Positions 7,299-16,653 of a stretch of DNA of 51,538 bases are shown one piece after another. Origin of the DNA: Rhodothermus profundi. GTDB lineage: Bacteria > Bacteroidota > Rhodothermia > Rhodothermales > Rhodothermaceae. Within the stretch, counting starts at the first letter, position 1, and each line of letters begins with the position of its first letter. The DNA lies in assembly GCF_900142415.1 (NCBI RefSeq), contig NZ_FRAU01000011.1, positions 36,809 through 88,346 of the forward strand, given 5' to 3'. Under the pieces are notes generated by a model. The model did not search any database and was not told where the DNA came from. It saw nothing but the letters and a program-made list of their open reading frames with translations. Position numbers and translations under genes: made by a program.

Positions 7299-10085
7299 AT
7301 GCGTGTGCGTGCGTGGTGGCGGTGGATCCTCCTGGTGGGGATCATAGGAGGCTATACCGAAAGGGAAAGCCAGGCGCAACAGGGGTATGAAATTCTAGGA
7401 GAGCAGAAACGCTGGCATCCCATCACCATTCAGGTCTATGGGCCTCAGGCAGATGAGCAGGGGGACCCGAATCCCTTTCTGGATTATCGCTTTAACGTAG
7501 AAATTACGGCGCCCGATGGCCGGCGCTATGTTGTGCCTGGCTTCTTCGCAGCCGATGGGGATGCGGCCAATACATCGGCCACCGCGGGGAATGTCTGGCA
7601 GGCCCATTTTACCCCTTCGCAGATCGGCACCTATCGGTTTCGGGTCTCTTTTCGGCAGGGGCCTCAGGTAGCCATTTCGCTGAAGCCGGATGCAGGGACG
7701 CCGATCCCTCCCGATGGGCTGGAAGGGACGTTCACCATTGGTGAGACGGATAAGGCGCCCCCTGACTTCCGGGCACGGGGCATCCTGCGCTACGTAGGGG
7801 AGCGTTACTTTCGCTTTGAGGATGGAACCTATTTTCTGAAGGGCGGAGCCGGCTCTCCCGAGAATTTCCTGGCTTATGCCGATTTTGACAATACTATAGA
7901 CCATGGCGGTGCTGCCAACGACTTGCCCAATGGGCTTCATCGCTACGCTCCCCATCTGTCCGATTGGAATAGCGGCGACCCTACCTGGAAGGACGGCCTT
8001 GGAAAAGGAATTATCGGAGCAATTAACTATCTGGCCGGGGAAGGGGTTAACTCGCTGTATTTTCTCACGATGAATGTAAATGGCGATGGCCGCGAAGTCT
8101 ATCCCTGGACTTCCTACGACGAACGGTACCGCTTTGACGTCTCCAAGCTGGCGCAGTGGGATATCGTTTTTCGACACATGCAGCGAAAGGGTATCCTGCT
8201 GCACGTGATTACTCAGGAACAGGAAAATGACCAGTTGCTGGACGGCGGTAACTTAGGCGTAACGCGGAAGCTTTACTATCGAGAGCTGGTCGCCCGGTTT
8301 GGGTACCATCTCGCGTTGATCTGGAATCTGGGAGAGGAAAACACGAATACGACGGCGCAGCGCAAGGCCTTTGCGCAATACATTCGGAGTCTGGATCCCT
8401 ATGATCATCCGATCGTCGTGCATACATTTCCCAGAGATCATGAAAAGGTTTATGGGCCCTTGTTGGGATATCCTTATCTGGAGGGGCCTTCTCTGCAGCT
8501 CAGCAAAATGGCGGGAGGGTATGCAGCCACGCGCACCTGGATTGAACGCAGCGCCGCAGCCGGACGTCCCTGGGTCGTGATGCTGGATGAGCCGGGCAAT
8601 GCCGCTGTCGGGTGCTCACCGGATGGCCCCGACAACAACCATGACGCGTGCCGCAAGGAAGCGCTCTGGGCGAATCTGATGGCCGGTGGGGGAGGGGTAG
8701 AGTGGTACTTTGGCTATCAGCGCCCGCATAATGATCTGGATCTGGAAGATTTTCGCAGCAGGGATCGGCTCTGGGACTACACGCGCTTTGCCCGGCAGTT
8801 TTTTCTACAGCATCTTCCTTTCTGGGAAATGGAGCCTGTTGCCGCAACTTCTGTGGGAGCTCCGCCGGACGCTTACGTGCTGGTGCAGCCTGATGCAACG
8901 GGATGGAAGAGAGCGGCTGTCTATTTCCCTCAGGGCAGTGGAACGCTGATGGCCCCCGAAGGCACCTATACGGTCTACTGGTTTGATCCCCGAAACGGCG
9001 GTGATCTCCAGCAGACCGATCCTCAGCAAATCTCTGGGAGACAGACCGTTACCCTGCGCCCGCCCGCTCAGGACGGACAGGACTGGGTGGTGTTGCTGGT
9101 GCGGGCTGACTCGGGAGCAACGGCGGCGCTAGCAGTGGATCCGCAGCAGTTGGATTTTGGGGAGGTCGCGCTCGATACAACGGTGCAGCGCTCCCTGACC
9201 CTGCGTAATACAGGCACGGCCACCCTCACTCTGACCGCGCTGCGTTTCCAGGGAAACGATACAACCGCCTTTGCACTTGTGTCTTCGCCGTCGTTGCCGC
9301 TAACGCTTGCGGCCGGGCAGACGCTACGCCTTACCATTCAGTTTATGCCTTACCGGGAAGGCGAGCACCAGGGCTCCCTGACCATAGCCACCGAGCAGGG
9401 GGTGCACGTCACGGTTGCGCTATCGGGGACCGGACAACCTGCTGTCGAGCTTCCGGTGGTGACGCGCTTCGTGCTGGTGGATGCGCAGACCGACACCGAC
9501 GTGGCGGTGTTGCGCCCTGATACGGTGCTGTGGGTGGAAAATCTGCCGGCAGCCATTAATATCCGGGCGGATGTCATTGGCAGCGTGGGCAGTGTTGTTT
9601 TCTGGAAAAATGGGGTGAAGGTACGTACGGAAAATGTACCCCCGTTTACGCTGGCAGGGGATGTTGCAGGGGATTACAAAAGCTGGGCCTATGAATTCGG
9701 GCGTTATGTAGTGGAGGCCGTGCCGTATACGAAAGCAAATGGGCAAGGCAAGGCCGGACAGGGGCTGAAGCTTACCTTTGAGATTCGCCAGTATCTAACC
9801 GCCACGGAACCATTCGGGCCTGTTTCCCGGCCAATCCTGGACGTGCTGCCCCATCCGATTCGCCAGCAAGGTTTCGTTCAGCTCGTTCTGCCTGAGGCGC
9901 AACAGGTGCGTTTAGTACTGTATGATCTGCTGGGCCGGCCGGTTCAGGTTATCTATCAAGGATGGCTTGCGAGCGGAACGCATCGCTTTGTGATCGAGGG
10001 GAGCCGTTTGGCCGCCGGTCGCTATTTATGCCGGGCACAGATGCACCAGCAGACGCTCACGCGCACCGTGACCATTCTTCCTTGA
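7299..10085 (+). CDS. Secreted apiosidase-like glycoside hydrolase with T9SS sorting domain
   Basis: The chosen ATG gives a 928-residue precursor with a clear signal peptide ending near AQA/QQ. A GTG 96 bases upstream would put about 32 residues before the signal peptide. Domains in order: DUF5060-type beta sandwich (about 25-150), an apiosidase-like (DUF4038/GH140-type) TIM barrel (about 158-520) and a small collagen-binding-2-like sandwich (about 520-605). Then come a choice-of-anchor-D domain (608-714), an Ig-like domain (about 718-834) and a T9SS type A sorting domain at the end. Likely catalytic acids are Glu346/347 in WNLGEEN and Glu431 in MLDEPGN. It is predicted to cross the outer membrane by T9SS and cleave a side chain or backbone of a glycan, possibly the polymer made by this locus. 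Confidence 0.82.
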   Translation: MRVRAWWRWILLVGIIGGYTERESQAQQGYEILGEQKRWHPITIQVYGPQADEQGDPNPFLDYRFNVEITAPDGRRYVVPGFFAADGDAANTSATAGNVWQAHFTPSQIGTYRFRVSFRQGPQVAISLKPDAGTPIPPDGLEGTFTIGETDKAPPDFRARGILRYVGERYFRFEDGTYFLKGGAGSPENFLAYADFDNTIDHGGAANDLPNGLHRYAPHLSDWNSGDPTWKDGLGKGIIGAINYLAGEGVNSLYFLTMNVNGDGREVYPWTSYDERYRFDVSKLAQWDIVFRHMQRKGILLHVITQEQENDQLLDGGNLGVTRKLYYRELVARFGYHLALIWNLGEENTNTTAQRKAFAQYIRSLDPYDHPIVVHTFPRDHEKVYGPLLGYPYLEGPSLQLSKMAGGYAATRTWIERSAAAGRPWVVMLDEPGNAAVGCSPDGPDNNHDACRKEALWANLMAGGGGVEWYFGYQRPHNDLDLEDFRSRDRLWDYTRFARQFFLQHLPFWEMEPVAATSVGAPPDAYVLVQPDATGWKRAAVYFPQGSGTLMAPEGTYTVYWFDPRNGGDLQQTDPQQISGRQTVTLRPPAQDGQDWVVLLVRADSGATAALAVDPQQLDFGEVALDTTVQRSLTLRNTGTATLTLTALRFQGNDTTAFALVSSPSLPLTLAAGQTLRLTIQFMPYREGEHQGSLTIATEQGVHVTVALSGTGQPAVELPVVTRFVLVDAQTDTDVAVLRPDTVLWVENLPAAINIRADVIGSVGSVVFWKNGVKVRTENVPPFTLAGDVAGDYKSWAYEFGRYVVEAVPYTKANGQGKAGQGLKLTFEIRQYLTATEPFGPVSRPILDVLPHPIRQQGFVQLVLPEAQQVRLVLYDLLGRPVQVIYQGWLASGTHRFVIEGSRLAAGRYLCRAQMHQQTLTRTVTILP

Positions 10086-10128
10086 TATCAAATGGCTTAA
10101 ATCCAAAACTGCCATTGAGATGGGCAAA

Positions 10129-10160
10129 CAGGCGTATCCTGAAAGCGCAGGATGCGCCTG
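10129..10160 (+). terminator. Strong 13-bp hairpin downstream of the secreted hydrolase gene
   Basis: CAGGCGTATCCTG (10129-10141) pairs with CAGGATGCGCCTG (10148-10160) around a 6-base loop, with one G-U pair and otherwise full complementarity. It begins 44 bases after the stop codon. No T-run follows directly; TTTTT occurs at 10173-10177, inside a second weak TGGCT/AGCCA pair. It may be a terminator or an mRNA 3' end stabiliser. The rest of the gap up to 10287 includes an AT-rich stretch (10238-10270) that could hold the promoter of the next gene. Confidence 0.5.
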
Positions 10161-10287
10161 TGGCTTGGCCGCTTTTTAGCCAGAGCACCTCTATGGCATC
10201 TTCTGGGAAACGCGTGCTACGGAGGAGGTTTGCGCTTATCTAATATGACATATTCATTATTCATTCATCTTAGGGGTGTCAGGTGCT

Positions 10288-13200
10288 ATGCGGAAGCGAT
10301 TACAGGTGCTCTATTTGCTCGTGATCTTGCTGAGCGTGAGCCTGTGGACCGGCTCAGAACAGGTCCGGGGACAGACAATAAGCTTTAATGCAGCCGACCT
10401 TCAGGGCGTCTCGTTAAAAAATCCCACATCCCTGCAGTTTGGACCGGACGGTCGGCTCTACGTGGCCCAGCAGAATGGCCTGATCCTGGTGCTGACGGTG
10501 GAGCGAACGGGGCCGGCTACCTACCAGGTCATCAACCAGGAGACCATTACGTTGATTCAAAACATTCCCAATCATGATGATGATGGTACGCTGAATCCTT
10601 CGGTCACGACGCGGCAGGTAACCGGTATTCTGGTAGTGGGCACGCCGAGCAATCCTGTTATTTATGTTACTTCGAGTGATCCCCGGATTGGAGCAGGAGG
10701 CGGTGGACAGGATCTCAACTTAGATACCAACTCCGGTATTTTGTCTCGTCTGACGTGGGTAGGAACCAGCCGGGATGATCCGGCGGGCTACTGGGATAAG
10801 GTGGATCTGGTGCGAGGGCTGCCGCGCAGCGAAGAAAACCATTCGCCCAATGGGATGGCCTATGATCCCACTACCCATACCTTGTATATCGCAATAGGAG
10901 GACATACAAACGCCGGGGCCCCGTCGAACAATTTCGGGTTTACCATAGAGTATGCCTTATCAGCCGCTATTCTGTCGGTTGATCTGAATGCGTTGGAGGC
11001 GATGCCTATTCAGGGTAGTGGGGATAACAAGTACGTGTACGATCTGCCGACGCTGGACGACCCGACGCGTCCGAATGCAAATGGTATTGATGACCCAAGT
11101 CTACCCGGATATGACGGGGTGGATATCAATGATCCCTTTGGCGGAAATGACGGATTAAACCAGGCCAAATGGGATCCGACAGGCCCGGTTCAGGTCTACG
11201 CCACCGGTTTTCGGAACGCCTATGATCTGGTGATCACCAGTAACGGTCGCATGTATGCCGTAGATAATGGAGCAAATGGAGGATGGGGAGGGCACCCGGA
11301 TGGCGAAGCCGATTATCCTGCGGAGACTACCGTTGGGCAGTGCACAAATAAATATCTGGCGGGTGAGCCCGGATCGACCGGACCCGGACCGGGAGGCGAC
11401 CCCAAGGTCAATAACCTGGACAATCTGCACTTTATCCGAGAGCTGGTTCCCGGGGATCCCAACTACGTGCAACCCGGTGAGCGCTACTACGCGGGCCATC
11501 CGAACCCGATTCGCGGCAATCCGCTAGGAGCCGGCCTGTTCAAAGACTCAGTCTGGTATGGGCCGGGGGATCCGCGCCTGCCTGTTGACTGGCCGCCCGT
11601 GCCGCCCGCTCTCGCATATGCTGCAGAGTGCGACTATCGCCAGCCAGGCGTAGCAGATGGCGCCTTGACAACCTTTACGTCTTCGACAAACGGCATCACC
11701 GAATACACGGCTTCGAACTTTGGCGGAGCGCTTCAGGGAAACCTGCTGCTGGCCTCCTTTGATGGTAACCTCTATCGTGTCGAGCTGAGCGCAGATGGTA
11801 AGCAGGTCCTCACAAAAGAAGTGTTGGCCTCCGGGTTTGGGTCGATTCCCCTGGATGTCACTGCGCTCGGAGATAATGCTCCATTTCCGGGCACGATATG
11901 GATTGCCAACTATGGATCAAACACCATTACCGTCCTTGAACCGAACGATTTCCTGATATGCTCGGGTAGTTACGACCCCACGCTGGACGAGGACGGTGAT
12001 GGCTACACCAATGCCGACGAAATCGACAATGGAACGGACCCGTGCTCGGCTGCCAGCAAACCAGCAGATGCGGATGGCGATCTGATTTCGGATCTCAACG
12101 ATCCGGACGACGACAACGACACCCTGCCCGACACGGCGGATCCCTTTGCCATTGACGCAAGCAATGGATGGAATACGCCGCTGCCGGTTTTCTACAACTT
12201 CTTTAATAACGATCCAGGAACGGGCTTTTTCGGTGTGGGCCTGACGGGGTTGATGACCAATGGCACCGCAGATTATCTGACGTTGTTTGATCCAAACAAT
12301 CTGATTGTTGGCGGAACAGCCGGACTGCTGACCATTGTCGCTGTTCCGCCTGGTGATGCTGAAGGTGCTGCCAACACCCAGCAGTATGCCTTCCAGTTTG
12401 GGGTAGCGGTCAGCAGTACTACGGCACCGTTTGTTGTTGAGGGACAAATAAACAATCCGTTCTTTAGCGGTGCGCCCCAGGTGGGACAGTCGCAGGGTAT
12501 TTTTATCGGGACAGGTACGCAGCAGGACTTTATCTACATCGGTCTGGTCGTTGAAAGTGGCGGCGAGGGCATTGAGGTAGTCCATGAGACAGGCGATGTA
12601 GCGACCCGACAGTTTGTGCCGGTAGCAGGAGCGCTCAGCAGCACGCATGTCAGATTCTTCCTGGAGGTCAATCCACAGGCCGGGACGGTGCAGCCTCGCT
12701 ATGCATTGGATGACGGCATAGTGCAGGATGTGGGAACGCCGCTGGCTCTTTCGGGCAACCTGCTGGCCGTCGTGCAGGGTACTTACGAGGCAGCTCCGGG
12801 CATCCCGTCGGGGCTGGCGGTAGGGGTACTTGCCCGCCAGGGGAGTTCCGCTACGGCGTTTGAAGCTACCTGGGATTACCTGCGCGTGCAGGAGGTACTG
12901 CAGACCAGTCAGGCTATCGTTGAAGTGACGCCCACAGGTAATCTGGGGGCCAGCACGTATGCTAACGGCTCGTTTATCATCCAGAACACTTCGACAGGAG
13001 GGGAGCAGATCGTCTCTGTCCGGATTCGGCTGGCTTCGGGCATGCTGCCGGACATGATCTTTGATCCGGATGGATTGGCCGGGGACAACGTCGCCAAGCC
13101 ATTTACCCCGAACTCCGGAGCGGTTGAAACAGGGCTGCTGGGGCATACCCTGTTGGATCCTCACAATGGGGTGGATGGCAGTGATGGTTATGAGACGCTG

Positions 13201-16200
13201 GAGATTCAGTTCAGCCAGTTTGATCCCGGTGAGGTGTTTACCTTCTCTATCGATGTAGATCCCAACAGTATCAAGGGCACCTCGCAGCCTGGCCCTGGTG
13301 GGTCGGGGAGTGTATCTGGACTCGAACTGGTAGGAAGTGAGGTGGAAATCACGTTCAGTAATGGTCTGACGCATCGCGTTCCGCTCTTTCGGCATCCAAA
13401 TGGGAGTCTGGGAGGGGCGCGGGCCTGGGTGCGCAGTGCCGCTCCCCCTCGGCCACGTCTGGAGGTGGTGGGGCTTGCCAGCTTGCCGACCACCGTGAAT
13501 GATCCGAATCAGATATTCCGGGTCTACGGACCGGTAGGCGCTACCGTGAAGCTGTTGGTCGTTGAGGCGGCGCTGTTTGAGCCGGCCGGAGGCGGCTATA
13601 ACGTGGCGCCCTACGATGCAAATAGCGTCTTGCAGGTGCAGGATTTCACCGCTACGCTGGATGTTTCGGGCACGGCTGACATTCCCGTGACGCTGACCAA
13701 ATCGGATCCGGCCGGTGGTATTCACTATGCTGTCGCTGTGGTGGAAGACCCAGATGGAATGACCGGCCTCACCTCTAATGTCGTGGTGCTGGCCTACGAG
13801 CCACCGCCTCCGCCTCCTTCGGCTGCATTGATTCGCTTGAACACTGGAGATGGTACAGTAACTACCAGTGGTGTAGTATGGGACGCGGATGCCTACTACT
13901 CAGGACCTAGCAAAACGTACAAAAACCTGTCGCTGCCTATTGCCGGTACGCAGGACGACGTGCTGTATCAGACGGAGCGCTACTCGAACGGCGGTCCAAT
14001 GGTTTATGAGATTCCGCTGCCTAATGGTGTGTATGACGTCCGGTTGCACTTTGCCGAGATCTGGTGGGGGGTCAAAAAGCCGGGAGGACCGGGCTCGCGC
14101 GTTTTCAATGTTGACGTAGAAAATGGGCAGGGCGTGCTGACAAACTTCGATATCATCGCTGAAGCTGGTGCGCCTGCTACGGCGCTGATTAAGACGTTCA
14201 ATGGCATCGGGGTAACGGATGGTGCCCTGACCATTGTGTTTACGCCTCTTGTTAACAATGCAAAAATTTCGGCTATTGAAATTCTGACTTCAGGTCCCCG
14301 AGGCGTTCTGGTTGTTTCGCCCACCAGCCTGGACTTCGGGCAGCAGGTCGTCGGCACAACGGCCAGTCAGACGTTAACGCTGACGAACCAGGGCACCGCC
14401 GATCTGACAGAGATCCTAATGGTTATGACGGGACCTCAGGGAACCGAGTTCACGGTGAGTACAAACTGTGGGACGTTAGCGCCGGGAGCCACCTGCACGG
14501 CTACCGTCACGTACACTCCGGTTACGCTTGGTGCCGTCAGCGCTACGCTCAGCATCCACTATCACGACGGGACGGGAATCCATCAGGAAAAACTCGTTCC
14601 CATAACCGGTGAGGGCGTCAGCACGCCAACTTATACGCTGACAATTACGACGGTCGGGAACGGAACCGTCACTAAAAATCCAGACCAGACAGCTTATGAA
14701 TCTGGAACCGTAGTGCAACTGACAGCGGTACCGGCTGCCGGATGGGTTTTCAGCAACTGGAGTGGCGATCTGAGCGGCAGCGACAATCCGGTAAACGTGA
14801 CGGTAACGACCGATATGAACATTACGGCCACGTTTATCGAGCTGCCCTCGGCCGACAACTTCCTGGCTACTCTGACGGTCACGGACGCGACAGGAGAAAG
14901 CCGAATCCTTTCGTTTGGCACGGCAAACGGGGCTACGGACGGGTTTGATGCAGCCTACGACCAGAAGGCACCGCCGCTGCCGCCTCCAGGGGCATTTGAA
15001 GCCCGCTTTCTCAACGGAGGGGAAGCGCTGTACAAAGATGTGCGGGCTTCCGTAGTGGAAGGGGCTGCGGTGCAGTGGACCCTGCAATTCCAGCCAGCTA
15101 CGGGCGGATGGCCGGTCGTCATCTCCTGGAATCCGCTGACGTTGCCACCCGGTAGCTTCCGCTTGCAGGATACAGGGGGCGGCACTCAGGTGGACGTCAA
15201 CATGAAGACGCAGCATCGATACGTAGCCGACAGTGGAGCGCCGACCACCTTGGTGATCCAGTACGTGGCCCCGACCGCAGCCGCCTTCACAAATGCCTCC
15301 GTCAATCTGGAAACAGGCTGGAATCTGGTCGGGTTGCCTCTGGATGTGGCCGATGGGGCGCTCGGCATTGTGTTTCCGACCGCCGAGCCGGGTGCATTGT
15401 TTGCCTATGAAGGGAAATACGAGGCGGCTACGCATCTGGTCCCCGGCCGCGGATACTGGCTGAACTCTACCCAGACGGTTGCGCAAACAGTGCAGGGGTA
15501 TGCGATCAACAATCCAACCTATTGGCTGGAGTCGGGGTGGAATCTGCTGGCCGTGCCCTCCTGCACGATTAACCTGCCGCTGGATGCTACGGAAGATCCG
15601 GCAGGGCTGGTCACTACGGTCTACGAGTATGGGGGTGCGGCGGTTGGCTATCAGCTTGCTACAGCGCTAAGCCCGGGTCAGGGATACTGGGTGCAAGCGA
15701 CGGCCGCCGGTATGATTCGACCTGGTTGCGATGCACCGGGTAAACAGGCTGCTGCCGTTGCTGCAACAACGTTGTCGGCAGCTTCGGACGCTGCCGTGAT
15801 TCAAGTAGAGAATGCAGCAGGGGGCTCGCGCACGCTCTATCTGACCACAGAGCCGGTGGTCGCTACGGACTTCCCGGCCTATCTGTTGCCGCCGTTACCG
15901 CCAGGCAAAGCGTTTGACGTGCGCTTTGACGGGGACAGCCGATTGGCCGGCGGTGCAGAAGCACTGCTCCAGATTCAGGCTGCTCCTGAGCTGTTTCCAC
16001 TGCGCCTGGTGCTGGCTGATGCCCCTGGAGAAGGAACGCTTACCGTTCAGGAAATGCATAATGAATCGCCAGGGCGCACCCATGTATTGACGCCTGGCCA
16101 GACGCTGGCGCTCGAAGATGCGCAGGTAACAGCCTTGCGGCTGGTCTGGCAACCGGCAACACCGGACTTGCCTGATGCTATTCAGCTACATGCAAACTAC

Positions 16201-16449
16201 CCGAATCCTTTCCGAACAGAGACCTACCTGGTGCTTGATTTACCAGAGCCCGGCGAGGTGGAAGTAGAAGTGTTTGATCTGCTGGGCCGTCGCGTGTACC
16301 GGTTGACGCAGCCAGTAGCGGCTGGCTATCAGAAACGCATTCGTCTGGACCTGCGCCGCGAGCCCTCAGGTACCTACCTGTATCGGGTAACCGTGCGCAC
16401 CCTTTCCGAAACCTACACCCGGGTAGGGCGAATGATGAGGATTCGGTAG
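10288..16449 (+). CDS. Giant secreted multidomain carbohydrate-binding protein with T9SS sorting domain
   Basis: This 2053-residue precursor uses the ATG at 10288, which has AGGGG 12 bases upstream; a GTG 12 bases earlier would overlap that site. A signal peptide ends near VRGQ. Regions in order: a glucose/sorbosone-dehydrogenase-like six-bladed propeller (about 40-550) and Asp-rich thrombospondin-3-type calcium repeats (560-620). A concanavalin-like beta sandwich (625-868), an anchor-type sandwich and a malectin-like sugar-binding domain (1178-1335) follow. Then come a choice-of-anchor-D domain (1338-1444), a divergent InlB-type repeat (1450-1520), a mirrored set of repeats (1525-1960) and a T9SS sorting domain (about 1963-2053, YPNPF ... 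FDLLGRRV). It is probably displayed on the outer surface and binds or organises the polysaccharide; oxidoreductase activity is unproven. Confidence 0.85.
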   Translation: MRKRLQVLYLLVILLSVSLWTGSEQVRGQTISFNAADLQGVSLKNPTSLQFGPDGRLYVAQQNGLILVLTVERTGPATYQVINQETITLIQNIPNHDDDGTLNPSVTTRQVTGILVVGTPSNPVIYVTSSDPRIGAGGGGQDLNLDTNSGILSRLTWVGTSRDDPAGYWDKVDLVRGLPRSEENHSPNGMAYDPTTHTLYIAIGGHTNAGAPSNNFGFTIEYALSAAILSVDLNALEAMPIQGSGDNKYVYDLPTLDDPTRPNANGIDDPSLPGYDGVDINDPFGGNDGLNQAKWDPTGPVQVYATGFRNAYDLVITSNGRMYAVDNGANGGWGGHPDGEADYPAETTVGQCTNKYLAGEPGSTGPGPGGDPKVNNLDNLHFIRELVPGDPNYVQPGERYYAGHPNPIRGNPLGAGLFKDSVWYGPGDPRLPVDWPPVPPALAYAAECDYRQPGVADGALTTFTSSTNGITEYTASNFGGALQGNLLLASFDGNLYRVELSADGKQVLTKEVLASGFGSIPLDVTALGDNAPFPGTIWIANYGSNTITVLEPNDFLICSGSYDPTLDEDGDGYTNADEIDNGTDPCSAASKPADADGDLISDLNDPDDDNDTLPDTADPFAIDASNGWNTPLPVFYNFFNNDPGTGFFGVGLTGLMTNGTADYLTLFDPNNLIVGGTAGLLTIVAVPPGDAEGAANTQQYAFQFGVAVSSTTAPFVVEGQINNPFFSGAPQVGQSQGIFIGTGTQQDFIYIGLVVESGGEGIEVVHETGDVATRQFVPVAGALSSTHVRFFLEVNPQAGTVQPRYALDDGIVQDVGTPLALSGNLLAVVQGTYEAAPGIPSGLAVGVLARQGSSATAFEATWDYLRVQEVLQTSQAIVEVTPTGNLGASTYANGSFIIQNTSTGGEQIVSVRIRLASGMLPDMIFDPDGLAGDNVAKPFTPNSGAVETGLLGHTLLDPHNGVDGSDGYETLEIQFSQFDPGEVFTFSIDVDPNSIKGTSQPGPGGSGSVSGLELVGSEVEITFSNGLTHRVPLFRHPNGSLGGARAWVRSAAPPRPRLEVVGLASLPTTVNDPNQIFRVYGPVGATVKLLVVEAALFEPAGGGYNVAPYDANSVLQVQDFTATLDVSGTADIPVTLTKSDPAGGIHYAVAVVEDPDGMTGLTSNVVVLAYEPPPPPPSAALIRLNTGDGTVTTSGVVWDADAYYSGPSKTYKNLSLPIAGTQDDVLYQTERYSNGGPMVYEIPLPNGVYDVRLHFAEIWWGVKKPGGPGSRVFNVDVENGQGVLTNFDIIAEAGAPATALIKTFNGIGVTDGALTIVFTPLVNNAKISAIEILTSGPRGVLVVSPTSLDFGQQVVGTTASQTLTLTNQGTADLTEILMVMTGPQGTEFTVSTNCGTLAPGATCTATVTYTPVTLGAVSATLSIHYHDGTGIHQEKLVPITGEGVSTPTYTLTITTVGNGTVTKNPDQTAYESGTVVQLTAVPAAGWVFSNWSGDLSGSDNPVNVTVTTDMNITATFIELPSADNFLATLTVTDATGESRILSFGTANGATDGFDAAYDQKAPPLPPPGAFEARFLNGGEALYKDVRASVVEGAAVQWTLQFQPATGGWPVVISWNPLTLPPGSFRLQDTGGGTQVDVNMKTQHRYVADSGAPTTLVIQYVAPTAAAFTNASVNLETGWNLVGLPLDVADGALGIVFPTAEPGALFAYEGKYEAATHLVPGRGYWLNSTQTVAQTVQGYAINNPTYWLESGWNLLAVPSCTINLPLDATEDPAGLVTTVYEYGGAAVGYQLATALSPGQGYWVQATAAGMIRPGCDAPGKQAAAVAATTLSAASDAAVIQVENAAGGSRTLYLTTEPVVATDFPAYLLPPLPPGKAFDVRFDGDSRLAGGAEALLQIQAAPELFPLRLVLADAPGEGTLTVQEMHNESPGRTHVLTPGQTLALEDAQVTALRLVWQPATPDLPDAIQLHANYPNPFRTETYLVLDLPEPGEVEVEVFDLLGRRVYRLTQPVAAGYQKRIRLDLRREPSGTYLYRVTVRTLSETYTRVGRMMRIR

Positions 16450-16463
16450 CATTTAGATGGAAG

Positions 16464-16492
16464 GCGGGGGCGGGCTGCCGGCTCGCCCCCGC
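16464..16492 (+). terminator. GC-rich hairpin after the giant surface-protein gene
   Basis: GCGGGGGCG (16464-16472) pairs perfectly with CGCCCCCGC (16484-16492) around an 11-base loop, 14 bases after the stop codon. No T-run follows, so it is an imperfect intrinsic terminator or a 3' stabiliser. A TATAAA at 16616-16621 ahead of the next gene could be a -10 element, but no good -35 was seen. Confidence 0.5.
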
Positions 16493-16653
16493 GCATGTCG
16501 CGTCAGCTATTGGCATCGCCGAACCATGTGCAAAAAGACGCATCTTGAATGCGCCAGAACGACCTATGTGCTGCCGAAAAAGCGCGTGCGCCATGCGGTC
16601 AACTTCGCTGTAAACTATAAACGCGAATTTTGAAAACAGCGACGAGTAGTTGT

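Noticed and set aside
7044-7379. A 111-residue reverse frame in the divergent gap
   Set aside because: It overlaps the signal-peptide start of the forward hydrolase gene, is rich in Pro/Arg/His, and has no homology motif or ribosome site.
11917-13725. A 602-residue reverse-strand frame inside the giant surface-protein gene
   Set aside because: Composition is biased toward Arg, Gly and His as expected of an antisense frame, with no domain or start signal; the forward frame has clear domains.
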